Made by a program: the position numbers and the translations under genes. A stretch of 64,000 nucleotides of DNA from Theristus sp. LFF4_11 (Eukaryota > Nematoda > Chromadorea > Monhysterida > Xyalidae). Location of the stretch: positions 1 through 64,000 of the forward strand of contig JASANC010005802.1 of NCBI GenBank assembly GCA_030248135.1, in the 5' to 3' direction. Below are positions 24,489-34,872 of the stretch, piece by piece. The notes beneath the pieces are model-generated. The model made no database searches, was not told the DNA's origin, and saw nothing but the letters and a program-made list of their open reading frames with translations. The stretch's first letter is position 1. The number at the start of each line of letters is the position of its first letter.

Positions 24489-25159
24489 TGAAGCACCGCT
24501 TAGTAAAATCACATGGCACAAAACGACTGATGTGGAATTGTAGATTTTATACCTCCATAGTTATTTTTCTTTTTTCCATTATGTCTTGTCTGGCTTATTG
24601 TTTCGATTACTCTGCAAATACCTACTTGTTTTGCTTATGTTTAACCACTTGTTTATTTGCTAGTTTTTACAGCGTGAAAACGAGTGTTCATCGTATAAAA
24701 GCTACCAGAAACGATGGGGGGGGTAATTGTTTTATACCCGAATCACCATTGTCACCTACGAAAGCCTGTCAGGCTGAACCACAACCACTTTGCGATGGCA
24801 CAATTTGTTTTTTTCTTGCCTGGGCGTGTGTACCATCTTGCAGAAAGTTTGGGCAGTCAGCGAAAACCGAATGACTGTGAATGTTGCTTGCAGTTTTGCA
24901 CATGGATGAGGTGTTCGTCCAATTCTAATGTATACCATGGATACTACCGTACTTGCAAACCATAAAACAATGAATTCTATAAATTAAAGTAACTAAAGTT
25001 CCAATTGTACCGTGGTGACTACTATTACTTATCAGTGAGCTTAACGGATAAAATAATGCATACTGTGGAGAACAAATACACGAACAGAAAAATACTAGCC
25101 GATACAAAATCATTCTAATTTGTGCGAGCGTTCCTGTGTTCCATGTTTGGTTGCATTGG
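24489..25159. other. Sarcoglycan 3' region, intergenic
   Basis: A/T-rich. It probably holds the 3' UTR of the sarcoglycan gene and perhaps the 3' UTR of the convergent - strand gene. No further gene is supported. Confidence 0.45.
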
Positions 25160-26339
25160 TCAAGTGATGAACGAAGGGGTTATGCAGCTATCGCTCAATG
25201 TTAACACAAGTCCCCCCGATGGTAATTCACTGAAAATAGTGTAAATCTGTAAAATCTGGTAATTTATAACCACTCCGTTTACTTTGTGTAACTTTACTTG
25301 CCTGCGTTCAACGGAGTAGCTCGCGCTAAACAGTTCACAGTCGCATTCAGACGGTGAGTCCGTGCAGCTGCAAGTGGCTGTCACCACCACGCTCGAGCCG
25401 CTGCTGCTCACTGCTGTGGTGACGCACGACGTTTCAACTGAGCAAAAAATAACAGCATGCATGAATTCACAAGTGTAGACTGGCACTGAAAAAGCGTGCA
25501 ATATCTAACCGGGTACAACAATGAACGGCAGATCATGCTGGCCGCTTGCCCAGAGACGTGCGTGCTCAAGTAACAGTGCTGAGACAATGCTCATTGGCGC
25601 TGACGGACGCTCTGAATAGTGCGCGAAAACTTTGAAACTCAAACGCAAACGCTCCCAGAAACCAAAATTCGTGAACCGAAACAAAAAGGCGCAAATCTAA
25701 ATTCAGGCAAGCATTCGCTGGCTTTTAGATCAGAACAGGATATTTTCAGACCAGCATTTTCGGCAGAAAAAAGGTATTTTTTTCTGTACCGAAGAACAAA
25801 TCGGCAACCGCTGCATTCAACTGGTGCAACTGGTTGGGGTCAAGCACTCCTCGGTCGGCTAGTCGACGCAGCAGCTGAGTGACTGTCTGCTGTTGCACTG
25901 TGCGATTTGCACTGCACAACGTTGGCACGGCTGCGGGCAGCAAATGCACGCTCACAGGGACACTCTCGTTGCATTCCTGTGTGCATTTGCTGTATAAAAC
26001 GCAAACAACGCACTAACAAACAGGAGCTACCACAGCGACAACGTCTACAGAGGTTGATACCGCGACACACGGTCTCCGATTATAAAACGTCATATTTCTG
26101 GTGCAGCTGCGAGTCGCAAGCGTCACTTTTTTACCGAAATAATTGTAGCCAGGGCTGCATTGTTTTCAAGATCGCTGTTTGATGGTGGACAAGTGTTGAG
26201 CACGCGCTTCACGTGGCCGGCCACTGATGGCTGCCAATTGCCGGGCTTGCCAAGAACAAGACACATTGAATCGGACAACAGATGCATCAGCACGTGGAAG
26301 CCGTTGATGACAACTGCAGCAACATTCGTTTCAGGTGTA
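25160..26339 (-). CDS. Unidentified protein, partial gene model
   Basis: Four - strand exons fit together in phase: 26339-26135, 25976-25790, 25611-25510, and 25437 to about 25300 (or reading on to a stop at 25160). The translation includes NVAAVVINGFHVLMHLLSDS, a Cys/Pro stretch NTCPPSNSD, the helical QLLRRLADRGVLDPNQLHQL, MSIVSALLLEHARLW, and a Ser/Thr/Cys-rich tail (ATCSCTDSPSECDCELF). The borders at 25789, 25977 and 25438 have good splice motifs, which supports real coding. No ATG exon was found upstream. At the 3' side the exon may end at GTAAAG (25299), at a GC donor (GCAAGT), or by read-through to the stop. I recognise no family. It could be a separate gene or downstream exons of the - strand gene at 26854-28606, but the phases do not connect them. 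Confidence 0.5.
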
Positions 26340-26354
26340 CTATCATTTTTTTAG

Positions 26355-26480
26355 GTTCTGCAACTCAATGCGTGTGCAAGAAAGGAAATTAGTTTCAATC
26401 TTTATGTGACAATTCAAAATCGTCCAAGTGACTCGGCCCTATTTGGGGGACTCGGATCAATTTCTCAATTTCGTGTCCCG
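26355..26480 (+). repeat. Dispersed repeat shared with 49118-49240
   Basis: Both copies contain TTCTG.GACTCAAT, a purine-rich middle, CAATTCAAAAT and GTGACTCGGCCCTAT..GGGACTCGGATCA. The class is unknown. The rest of the gap 26481-26853 is A/T-rich without a supported gene. Confidence 0.6.
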
Positions 26481-26853
26481 TGTCCAGTCTCGCGACCAAA
26501 ACAAAAAAAATACTGTGTATATGTCCGTTTGACCATTGCTTCAGAACGTTGCAGACCTATGTACATTGTATGTTCAGTCCGAACACTACCGCTGGCGATT
26601 TTTTTGAAATCGCGTTATGAATAATACCTGTTCGATATTCACACTCTGATTTGTACTGAACACAGACCTGTAATGTAACGTCTTATTCAGGGCACTGATT
26701 AGCCCAAAGCAACTTTTTATGGGTGTATTTTCAGAAAACAAAATATTTTTATAAAAATATTTTCAACCTTTAAAATGTTTCAAATTTAAAAAACTTTCAA
26801 CAGTTCAGAACTGGCATTGCAACCTGACTGATCGTCATCGGAGGCCGACATTG

Positions 26854-28606
26854 TCACCAGAATCGAGGACGATGGATCATGCGCTGCAGCAGCGCCATCG
26901 AAATCTGCGGTTTGTTGGCAGCAAACGATGCCAGGTAATCGATGGATGAGAATCTTTTGAATACACATGTGTGAAGCTCACCAACCGACATCCGACATTG
27001 TGTCCGTTCGTGAGCGAGAACCGTGGCTGTAGGCCGATGGGCACAGGCGGGTTACACAGTCGCCCTCTGCGGTCAACAGACATTCGCAGTAGGAGCACCT
27101 GAAACACAGGCACCAAACATGCTCAAATTCAAATACGTAATGCAATCACTACAGCTCAATATTGTTACAAAATTGACGTAATAAGCAACACCGATTATTT
27201 GATAAAGCAGATAACTGCGCGGTCAATGTGTCTGATTCAACTGAAGTTTGCGGAATTGGAAAGAACATTGGGGCCATAATCCTGGTCACTGTTGAGATGT
27301 ACCAACGAATAATAAATCCGAAGACGCTGTGCACCACTGCAACCATCAATAGATGACCAGACACCGCTGAAAACACAAACATCTGCAATACATTTAACCG
27401 CTTTATGCTTTTTTGTTCATTTTGACCTTGTAGATTGCATTCAGAAAGTATACATGGAACATATTTTAACCAACCGTTTCTGACGTTAGCCGCAATGTGG
27501 TTGCACACACCCAACTCCGTCAGGAACGCACCGCAGTTTGTGAACCAGCGATTGTGGATAATCAACCATGCTAAAAAAGGAGCGTATAAGCAACGGTCGA
27601 GCATTTATTCTTCCTAATCGTTATTAGAATGTACAGTTTTTGATTCACTAACCAAAAAGCAGGATTAGAAAAAGAATGGCGCGTACAAAGCAGAATCGGG
27701 CAACGCCGCTCATGATGATTGGCGCCTAAAACTGATGCAAGTTTACAAAGTGGTCTGGTTGGTCAGCAATTTTTTCAATTTCAATTCTGCTATCGAACTT
27801 ACATGTTGATAGTGTGCATCTAATCTACTCATAATATGTGGTTTGATCAAACCTGATGTATTAACGCAAGCAATACGCCATAGGAAAGTGTGAACAGTGA
27901 AAGACCACTGGTGGCGGCCACAACAGACAAAAGAGAACTCTGATTGGTGGAAACTGCAGAAAACAGCGAACTGCACAAGGCGTCAGTCAACAGAACGGCA
28001 GCAGCAAGTGCTGGAAACACAGCCAGTGGCACGCCAAGTGATACTTGCAATCTGCATACCAGGAAAAGTCATTTTAGTGCAAAAAATTTGAAAGGAGGCC
28101 CGAAAAGAAGCCCCAATACCAGGCGCGATCTGAACAGAGCTCGAAATTAAAGGCAGGAAGCAACTGCCGGTGCGGTTTTCTACCACTTTTAAGTTTAGAA
28201 ATGGGTCGATCATTTCGGGTCTGATCTTGGGCTTCCTCCGAGGGCCGGGTCAGGTTTATCTCTGTTTTTTTTACCTAATCGGCTTTGCAATGCTCGTTCT
28301 GCGTTTCACCTTGCTTGTGTCACTTTTTGTTGTGGAAGTTCCGGTTTGGCCAACACTGAAGACCGAGCGTGCTTTCAAGGTCTCTTTGATCTTGCGTTGT
28401 ATTGATCTTGCCTTCGATCTGTTCACGTGACTGCTCACGTCGCTGCCGCACTTCTTTTTCTTTTTTTGTCTCGGTTCAGTAGACTTTGAGCGCCTTTGTT
28501 TGCGTTTTATGTCGGCACTGGGCAGGGGGATGGTTGTGGTTGTTGATGATGATGATGATTGGGGAACAGAATTCTTGAATATTTTGCTTCTCAAGTTTGA
28601 CGCCAT
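26854..28606 (-). CDS. Predicted multi-pass membrane protein with basic N-terminus
   Basis: Seven - strand exons join in phase: 28606-28275, 28051-27853, 27725-27653, 27570-27475, 27366-27290, 27098-26982 and 26904-26854, totalling 945 nt or 314 residues. The ATG at 28606 is in good context. Residues 1-110 are Ser/Thr-rich then strongly basic (RQKKKKKCG, KRKQRRSK), typical of a disordered cytoplasmic or nuclear-facing tail. Four hydrophobic segments follow: VPLAVFPALAAAVLL, VVAATSGLSLFTLSYGVLL, FVRAILFLILLFGAWLII and LLMVAVVHSVFGFII. A conserved-looking loop HNRWFTNCGAFLTELGVCN lies between the last two. The C-terminus carries basic RMSVDRRGRLC and ends HRPRFW. I do not recognise the family. 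The last exon depends on choosing the strong donor GTGAGC at 26981; with the alternative upstream GTTGGT donor the frame would end in RCCSA. Confidence 0.65.
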
Positions 28607-29758
28607 GCTGATCAGAAATGAAATGAGTCAAATGACGAATATGAATATGAAATGTCAGGAATGGTTTTCAGGACGTTCGACTGCGTTTTATAGTGCAGAA
28701 ATTTCACGGTTACGCCACATATTCGACGAGGAAACCAATGTGGTCGTGAGTCGTGTACGGTAGGACCGATTGAACATAAGAGGTTTTTTCCTGAGGTGCA
28801 AACCATTTGAATAAAAAGAGACGTTCAGAAACCCATTTGTGTGTAAAATTTGTCGTAAAGCTTCATCATGAAAAATCACCACCACGGCATTTGCATGCTT
28901 ATGCGTACTTTCCACAGAAAATGACTTTGTGATTTTTTGCCTAGAATTTCGTGTGGACTTTGTGGCACGAATATTTTTGACAATTTATAATTTCAGGCCA
29001 ACAAAGATCAGCGAGTAGGGTTCGAAAAAAGTGAAAATCCCTTTTAAAAATTATTTTTAAAATTTTTTTCAAAATGCCGGAGGAAAATCTGATGGTCGAC
29101 AAAAACAAGATTCGCACCACGCTGACGCGCTGTGTTTGAATATTGCACTTTTAGAACCAAATAAGAAGACTATTTTGACTCTTAAAATTGGCAAAAACGA
29201 TCATGAAAATTATCCTCCAACGTCAATTTGGACTAGAATTCGAAAAAAAGTGAAAATCCAGATTTTTTTAAAATTAATTAATAAATAAAAAAAATTTAAA
29301 ATTAATTTTAAAAAAATCCCAAAATGCCGGACCCGGAGGAAGCAGTTAGCAGTTGCGAAAGGGGGTGGAGGGTCCACCCCCTTCTCTCAGCAAAAAATCC
29401 TGCCCGTGCACGGGCAACTACCCGTGTAGTGTGTACCCCTCCCCTTTTACCTAGACACGGGTGTAAGACACCCCACCCCCTCAGAGCCACACAGGATCGC
29501 ACCCCCCCCCTCACGGTCGGTGTGGCGTGACGTGGCACGAACTTAGGGTCAGCAAGGGTCAAGAAATACTGTAATTATTGCATTTTTGTTCATGTTATTG
29601 TCTGTGTCTGTCTCTCTCTTCTGGACACTTTTCACTTGTCTCACTGTACTTGTCATTTCCAGCAAAAAAATAACTACTACCCGTGCGATCCGGTGCACCC
29701 CCCTCACGAAGTTTTTCTGCCCATGCACCCCCCTCACGTGGAAGGTACCTGACACCCC
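28607..29758. repeat. Left border of the repeat block
   Basis: No gene. Positions 28781-28860 match the repeat near 13700-13795. Positions 28990-29330 contain two diverged copies of an A/T-rich unit around AAAATGCCGGA. Positions 29340-29760 are rich in C-runs and CACCCCCCTCACG motifs that recur at 29697-29745. Confidence 0.55.
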
Positions 29759-30528
29759 CATAGTTGTTCCAGAGCCGAGGGGTTGGTGTGGGCGATAGAT
29801 AGCTGGAGCAAACTTTCCAGACAGATAGATACCTGGAAAATTTTGGGGGGGGGGGCGCGGGGGGGGGGGGCATGTGACTTTAGGGGGGGCGGTCAAAATT
29901 TTGAAATTGAATAGATAGATAGCTAAAGCGCTAAAAAGCTATAAAAAACAGCGAAATAATGCTTAACACATGCTAAAAATCAAGTATAAATGTGCATTTT
30001 AACTAAAATTAACAAAATTTTCAAGAATTTCGAGCAAATATTGTCAATTTTGGTTAAAAATTGACTCATTTTATGTCTTCGAAGACAAAAATTTTTAGAT
30101 AGATAGTTGGCTGAGAATTTTTTTTAGATAGATAATAGCTGAGCCGAAAAAAAACTTTCTGATAGAGATAGATTCAAAAAATTTTTTTGGGGGGGGGGCG
30201 CCCCCCCCCAGTGGTCAGTTCTATTAAAGTGAATAGTGTTTGAAAAGTGAACATTTTTACTCCAGGGTGTTCCAAAAGTTAGTCTTTGAGAAATTTTGCA
30301 AAAATATCGAGACATCAGCTTCAAAGACAAACAGTTTTGCGTGGAAATTAGAAATATCAATCCAATCAATGGGAAACTTCGATCAAAGATGAACTTGTGG
30401 TTCAAGTATTCAACCGGAATTTGTCAAGGTCTAAATTTTGGGACACCCTGGAGTAGAACTATTCACTTTTCAAGCACTATTCACTTTTTATAGAACTGAC
30501 CACTGCCCCCCCCCCTAGAACAACTATG
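29759..30528 (+). mobile_element. hAT-like MITE, copy 2
   Basis: Ends CATAGTTGTTCCAG and CTAGAACAACTATG, flanked by a perfect 8-bp duplication GACACCCC (29751-29758 and 30529-30536). It is 770 bp long, of which 297 bp is a second element (30209-30505) in the terminal C/G tract. The 473-bp remainder matches copies 1 and 4 in layout: G-runs, GATAGATAG tracts, and TTATGTCTTCGAAGAC in the centre. Confidence 0.87.
30209..30505. mobile_element. Nested foldback MITE (CAGTGGTCAGTTCTA ends)
   Basis: A 297-bp element inside the CATAGTTGTTC MITE. The ends CAGTGGTCAGTTCTAT and its complement extend into inverted arms of about 90 bp, including GTGAATAGTG and CTCCAGGGTGTTCCAAAA. It is flanked by C-runs on both sides, so its target duplication cannot be delimited. 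There is no ORF. Confidence 0.8.
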
Positions 30529-30723
30529 GACACCCCCTAAAATTGGGCAAACACCCCCCCTCACCCATGGTGCCCTTAGAGTTCAAAAAAGTGAGAATCC
30601 CGATTTTTTTTTAAATTAACCCAACAAAAAATTATTTTTTTTTCAAATTAATTAAAATAAAAGACTTTTAAAAAAGTTTTAAAAAAGTTTAAAAAAATTC
30701 GAATCTTATCCTCGACTCCTGAG

Positions 30724-30985
30724 TAGGGTTGTTAAAAAAATTCAAAAATCAAAGTTGTGCTAAATCAACCAGGGAGTTCGACCTTCGAAGAACCACATTT
30801 GATGTGCAATCGCCTGGACACATCATCAGAGTTGATCGAATTTCAAGCCGGTATGTGTATTTTCACTTGGGCTGGGGACAATTAGTGACGTTATGGGGGT
30901 CAAAACACAAGAAGAAGTATGGTAACGGTTTGGAAAAGGGGTAAATGAGGTCACCCAAACAAAATCTGGAAAATTCCGCCATACG
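30724..30985. mobile_element. Rearranged AGGGTTGTTAAA element
   Basis: Begins TAGGGTTGTTAAA and runs as the reverse complement of the right end of the 32496-33209 element to about 30800. It then switches to the direct orientation from about 30812 (TTGATCGAATTTCAAG..GGAGTCATTCGGGA). It is a head-to-head chimera or recombinant of one MITE family. Confidence 0.65.
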
Positions 30986-31010
30986 GGAGTCATTCGGGAC
31001 GGGAGGCGAT

Positions 31011-31896
31011 CATAGTTGTTCCAGAGCCGAGGGGTTGGGGGGCCGATATAGATAGCTGGGGCAAATTTTCCAGATGATAGATAGCTGGAAAATTTTGGGG
31101 GGGCCGCGGGGGTGGGGGCATGTGACTTTGGGGGGGGGGGACGGTCAAAATTTTGAAATTAGATAGATAGATAGCTAAAACGCTAAAAAGCTATAAAAAC
31201 AGCTAAATAAAGCTTAAAATACGCTAAAAATCAAGTATAAGTGTGTATTTAACCTAAAATTAGCAAAATTTTCAAGAATTTTGAGCAAAAAATGGTCAAT
31301 TAAAATTAAAATTAAGTCAAAAAAGCTGAGCCGAAAAATCTTCTCTGATAGAGACAGATTCGAAAATTTTGGGGGGGGCGGCCCCCCAGCATAGTTGTTC
31401 TAGGGGGGGCTGGGGGGGGGCGGCCCCCCCCCAAAAAAAAATTTCGAATCTATCTCTATCAGACAGGTTTTTTCGGCTCAGCTATTATCTATCTAAAAAA
31501 ATTTCTCAGCCAGCTATCTATCTGAAAATTTTTGTCTTCGAACACATAAAAGGAGTCAATTTTTGACCAAAATTGACCATTTTTGCTCGTAATTCTTGAA
31601 AGTTTCGCTAATTTTTGGTAAAATACGCGTTTATACTTGATTTTTAGTGTATTTTTAGCAATATTTTGCTGTTTTTATAGCTTTTTAGCGTTTTAGCTAT
31701 CTATCTATCAAATTTCAAAATTTTGACCGCCCCCCCCCCAAAGTCACATGGCCCGCCCCCCCCTCTTCCCCCCCAAATTTTTTTTATAGCTATCTATCTA
31801 TATAGAAAATTTGCTCCAGCTATCTATCTCGGCCCCCCCCCCAACCCCTCGGCTCTGGAACAACTATGCCCCCCAGGCCCCCCTAGAACAACTATG
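31011..31896 (+). mobile_element. hAT-like MITE, copy 3 (split by copy 4)
   Basis: Starts CATAGTTGTTCCAGAGCC at 31011 and resumes after the inserted copy 4 to end CCTAGAACAACTATG at 31896. The outer flanks GAGGCGAT and GTAGGGTT do not match, so one flank has probably been rearranged, or the right end was fused to the TAGGGTTGTT element that follows. Confidence 0.8.
31390..31868 (-). mobile_element. hAT-like MITE, copy 4, inserted into copy 3
   Basis: A 479-bp complete copy in the opposite orientation (CATAGTTGTTCTAG to CTCTGGAACAACTATG). It is flanked by a perfect 8-bp duplication CCCCCCAG (31382-31389 and 31869-31876), which belongs to the terminal C-tract of copy 3. It is a clear self-insertion. 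Confidence 0.9.
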
Positions 31897-31898
31897 GT

Positions 31899-32460
31899 AG
31901 GGTTGTTCAAAAAACAAAAACCGTCATTTTTGTTTGAAAAAAATTAAAAAAATTTTTTTAATTTAAATTTATTTGTACGCGCGCCGGTTCCGGAAACCCG
32001 AAGGTACCAAACTCCGGCGGAGACGGGCAATACTGCCCCGAGCCCAATTTTACCCTCGGCTCAGGAGGGAATAGACCATTAATTAGATGTTCATTGGTCA
32101 CTCTAATTTTCCACGAGTATGTCTTGTCCACAGCGAGGTTCGAATCGAACCCGGTACCTACAGAACTGTAGGCCAAAGTTCTACCGCTACGCCATGGACG
32201 CGACTATTAAAAATTTAAAAATTTATATTTAATTATTAAAATTAAAAATTTAAATTAAAATTAAAAAAAAAATTTAAAAAATCAAAGTTGTGCTGAATCA
32301 ATCAGGGAGTCCGAACAACCACATATGATATGCAAGCGCCTTCCGAATGAATCCCGTGTTGCGGAACTTTGCAGATTTTGTTTTGGTGACCTCAATTTCC
32401 CCTTTTCCAAACCGTCACCATGCCTCTTCTTCAGCACAGTGGGCCCAAAACAATTTTCGA
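31899..32460 (-). mobile_element. AGGGTTGTTAAA MITE copy, reverse, carrying a SINE
   Basis: From TAGGGTTGTTCAAAAAAC at 31899, the sequence follows the reverse complement of the 32496-33209 element. Shared blocks are ATCAAAGTTGTGCT.AATCAATCAGGGAGTC and the GTCACCATGCCTCTTCTT segment. A SINE (31975-32204) interrupts it. The far end is lost in G-runs near 32460. Confidence 0.7.
31975..32204 (-). mobile_element. tRNA-derived SINE, copy 1
   Basis: Read on the - strand, the 230-bp element starts GTCGCGTCCATGGCGTAGCG. It has an A-box-like TGGCGTAGCGGTAGAAC, an arm CCTACAGTTCTGTAGG that pairs like an anticodon stem-loop, and a B-box-like GGTTCGATTCGAACC. A non-tRNA body follows (GAAAATTAGAGTGACCAATG..CTCCTGAGCCGAGGG..GGTACCTTCGGGTTTCCGG), ending GGCGCGCGTAC before an A/T-rich tail. 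It shares about 90 percent of positions with 44753-44986. This is the layout of a pol III-transcribed SINE. Confidence 0.85.
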
Positions 32461-32495
32461 AGGGGGGGGGGGGTATGGTGCCGTGGGGGCTTGCG

Positions 32496-33209
32496 TAGGG
32501 TTGTTAAACAAAAATGAAATTTTTTTTTTTAAAAGTGATTAAAAAAAACAAAAATGCCGATTTAAAAAAAAAAAATTCGAAAAATTTTCCTCTAATATGC
32601 TCTGAAAACCTCAATTTTGGCAAAATTTTTCGAAAGTTCAACAAAAATTTTCTTTGATTATACCTCGTAAAACCTTTAGCAGACGATTTTGGGCCGTTTT
32701 ACCGACTGATTTTAGGCTACGACAACTTCTGCGATGAAGTTTTTGAGCGTCCCAAAGCTTGGCCTACCATTTCCGATGCAGATAAGGTGACGATTCGCCT
32801 CGCAGAGCGTCCGATTGTGCTCGCTGCTCCGTTTGCAAGCGCTACGTTGTCTGGTTGCTTGCTGCTTCGTGTCGTGTCGTCGCAACACCATCAGAAGAAT
32901 TGATCGAATTTCAAGGCGGTATGTTTGTCTTCACTTTAGCGTTAGTTTAGCTGGGGACAATTAGTGACGTTTTGGAGGTCAAAACACAAGAAGAGGCATG
33001 GTGACGGTTTGGAAAAGGGGTAATTGAGGTCACCAAAACAAAATCTGCAAAGTTCCGTCATATGGGAGTCATTCGGGAGGCGCTTGCATATCATATGTGG
33101 TTCTTCGGACTCCCTGATTGATTTAGCACAACTTTGATTTTTGAAATTTTTAAAAAAAAAATTAAAAAAAAAACAAAAATGACGATTTTTGTTTTTTTTA
33201 ACAACCCTA
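32496..33209 (+). mobile_element. AGGGTTGTTAAA hAT-like MITE, reference copy
   Basis: A 714-bp element with inverted ends TAGGGTTGTTAAA and TTTAACAACCCTA, flanked by a perfect 8-bp duplication GGCTTGCG (32488-32495 and 33210-33217). It contains a conserved stretch CCCAAAGCTTGGCCTACC to GATCGAATTTCAAGGCGG. The split target belongs to the GCGGTCTTTTG repeat family. Partial or rearranged copies occur at 170-304, 30724-30985, 31899-32460, 42084-43035 and 44471-45184. There is no transposase. Confidence 0.88.
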
Positions 33210-33217
33210 GGCTTGCG

Positions 33218-33335
33218 GACAAAAGACCGCACGTGCCAAAAGACCGCACATTTGAGATTTTTTTGTGACCAAAAGACCGCAGATGCTATCAAACCAAAAT
33301 ACCGCACGTGCCAAAAGACCGCACCAAAATCATTC
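33218..33335. repeat. GCGGTCTTTTG motif array, left block
   Basis: Five spaced, sometimes diverged copies of AAAAGACCGCACGTGCC (reverse complement GGCACGTGCGGTCTTTT). The motif recurs inverted at 34873-34986 and again at 35083-35103 and 41880-42025. The two blocks bracket the 366-bp tandem repeats, like ends of a larger element. Confidence 0.75.
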
Positions 33336-33399
33336 ACTGCGTACGTGATTATGATATGTTATTTTATGTTTATTTTGTCTTCCTATCCTTTTTTTATTC

Positions 33400-34640
33400 T
33401 ACAAAAATCATTGACTGAGTTGTCGATCCTTGAAATCGGTTGAGCACAGCGCCGGCAGAATCGCGTTGCGTGACAGATCGGCGCACAAGACACATGTCGT
33501 GAAACACAAAAAGGGAACACATGTCGTCGTCCAGATCACGATTTCCTTGGCCGATTTTGGCAATCCATGGCTCAATCAAATCAGCAGAGCACCCGGAACA
33601 TGATGACGTGTCGTTTATGGTTGGTTTTTGTTCCATTCAACATCAGTTGGCGCGCATTTATGGTTTATGGTGATTTTGGATTTTTTTGGTTTTTAAAAAA
33701 ATAATCGGAACCAACCACAAACGACACATCATCATGTTGCCGGTGTTCTGCTGAATTGATTGAGCTGTCGTTCGTCGAAATCGGTCAAGCACAGCGCCGG
33801 CAGTGCTGCGTGACAGGTCGGCGCGCGCGACACACACGGTGAAACGCGCAGATTGTCAACAGAAAACGTCGTTCAGATCACGATTTCCTGAGCCGATTTC
33901 GACGATCGACGGCTCAATCATCTCAGCAGAACATCCGGAACACGTTGATATGTAGTTTGTGGTTGGTTGTTGTTTTATTCACTACCGGTTGCTTTACAAT
34001 AAAAAAAGTGTGAAAAACGACAAAACACAAATTTATGGTGATTTGGGATTTTTTTGGTTTTTAAAAAAATAATCGGAACCAACCACACGACACATCATCG
34101 TGTTGCCGGTGTTCTGCTGAATTGATTGAGCGGTCGTTCGTCGAAATCGGTCAAGCACAGCGCCGGTAGTGCTGCGTGACAGGTCGGCGCGCGCGACACA
34201 CACGGTGAAACGCTCAGATTGTCAACAGAAAACGTCGTCCAGATCACGATTTCCTTGGCCGATTTCGACGATCGACGGCTCAATCATCTCAGTAGAACAT
34301 TCGGAACACGACTATATGCAGTTTCTGGTTGGTTGTTGTTTTATTCAGCATCGGTTGTTTTGCAATAAAAAAGTGTGAAAAACGACAAAACACAAATTTA
34401 TGGTGATTTTGGATTTTCTTGGTTTTCAAAAAAATGATCGGAACCAACCACAAACGACACATCATCGTGTTGCCAGTGTTCTACTGAGTTGATTCAGCCA
34501 TAGTTCGTTGAAATCGGTTGAGCACAGCGCCGGGAGAGTCGCGTGACAGGTCGGTGCACAAGACAAACACGGTGAAACGCGCAGACTGCCAACAGAAAAC
34601 GTCGCCCAGCTAACGATTCTCCCAGCTAACTTTGATAATC
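33400..34640 (+). repeat. 366-bp tandem repeat, ~3.4 copies
   Basis: The anchor ACGACACATCATC falls at 33721, 34087 and 34454, giving periods of 366 and 367. A partial unit precedes from about 33400. Each unit holds ATTGATTGAGC, a GTCAAGCACAGCGCCGG segment and CACGATTTCCT..CCGATTTCGACGATCGACGG. No long ORF is shared. Confidence 0.85.
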
Positions 34641-34872
34641 CATGACAAATTAAGAAACAAAAGTGAGTTTTAAAGGCTGTGTCCACAATCATTTTCACTA
34701 TTTGGCCGTGTTCCAAATCCAGTGAACCAGGAAAAAACATTTTTGTTGCGTAAAAGTGGAACTCGAACAATGAACAAACGAAAACAACACAATTTATCAC
34801 AAGAAATGCTACGAATGTTGCTTGATGCAATTGTAAAATCGAAATAGAATCAGCGGAACCGACTTGCTAAAT

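Noticed and set aside
25296..25302. GC-AG intron donor (CAG then GCAAGT) in the unidentified - strand gene
   Set aside because: A normal GT donor (GTA at 25299-25297, minus strand) lies three bases away and would serve, so a GC donor need not be invoked.
26786..26904. Alternative reading DFDGAAAAHDPSSS for the last exon of the membrane protein
   Set aside because: No phase-1 donor exists in the preceding exon to reach this frame; the strong GTGAGC donor gives the frame ending HRPRFW.
30800..33200. Possible remnant retroelement or viral coding region in the repeat block
   Set aside because: No reverse transcriptase, integrase, protease or capsid motif was seen in any frame.
32942..33337. 131-codon - strand ORF and its near-copy at 42760-43002
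   Set aside because: The copies follow the AGGGTTGTTAAA MITE, which carries no transposase-like motif, and the frame extends into a different repeat.
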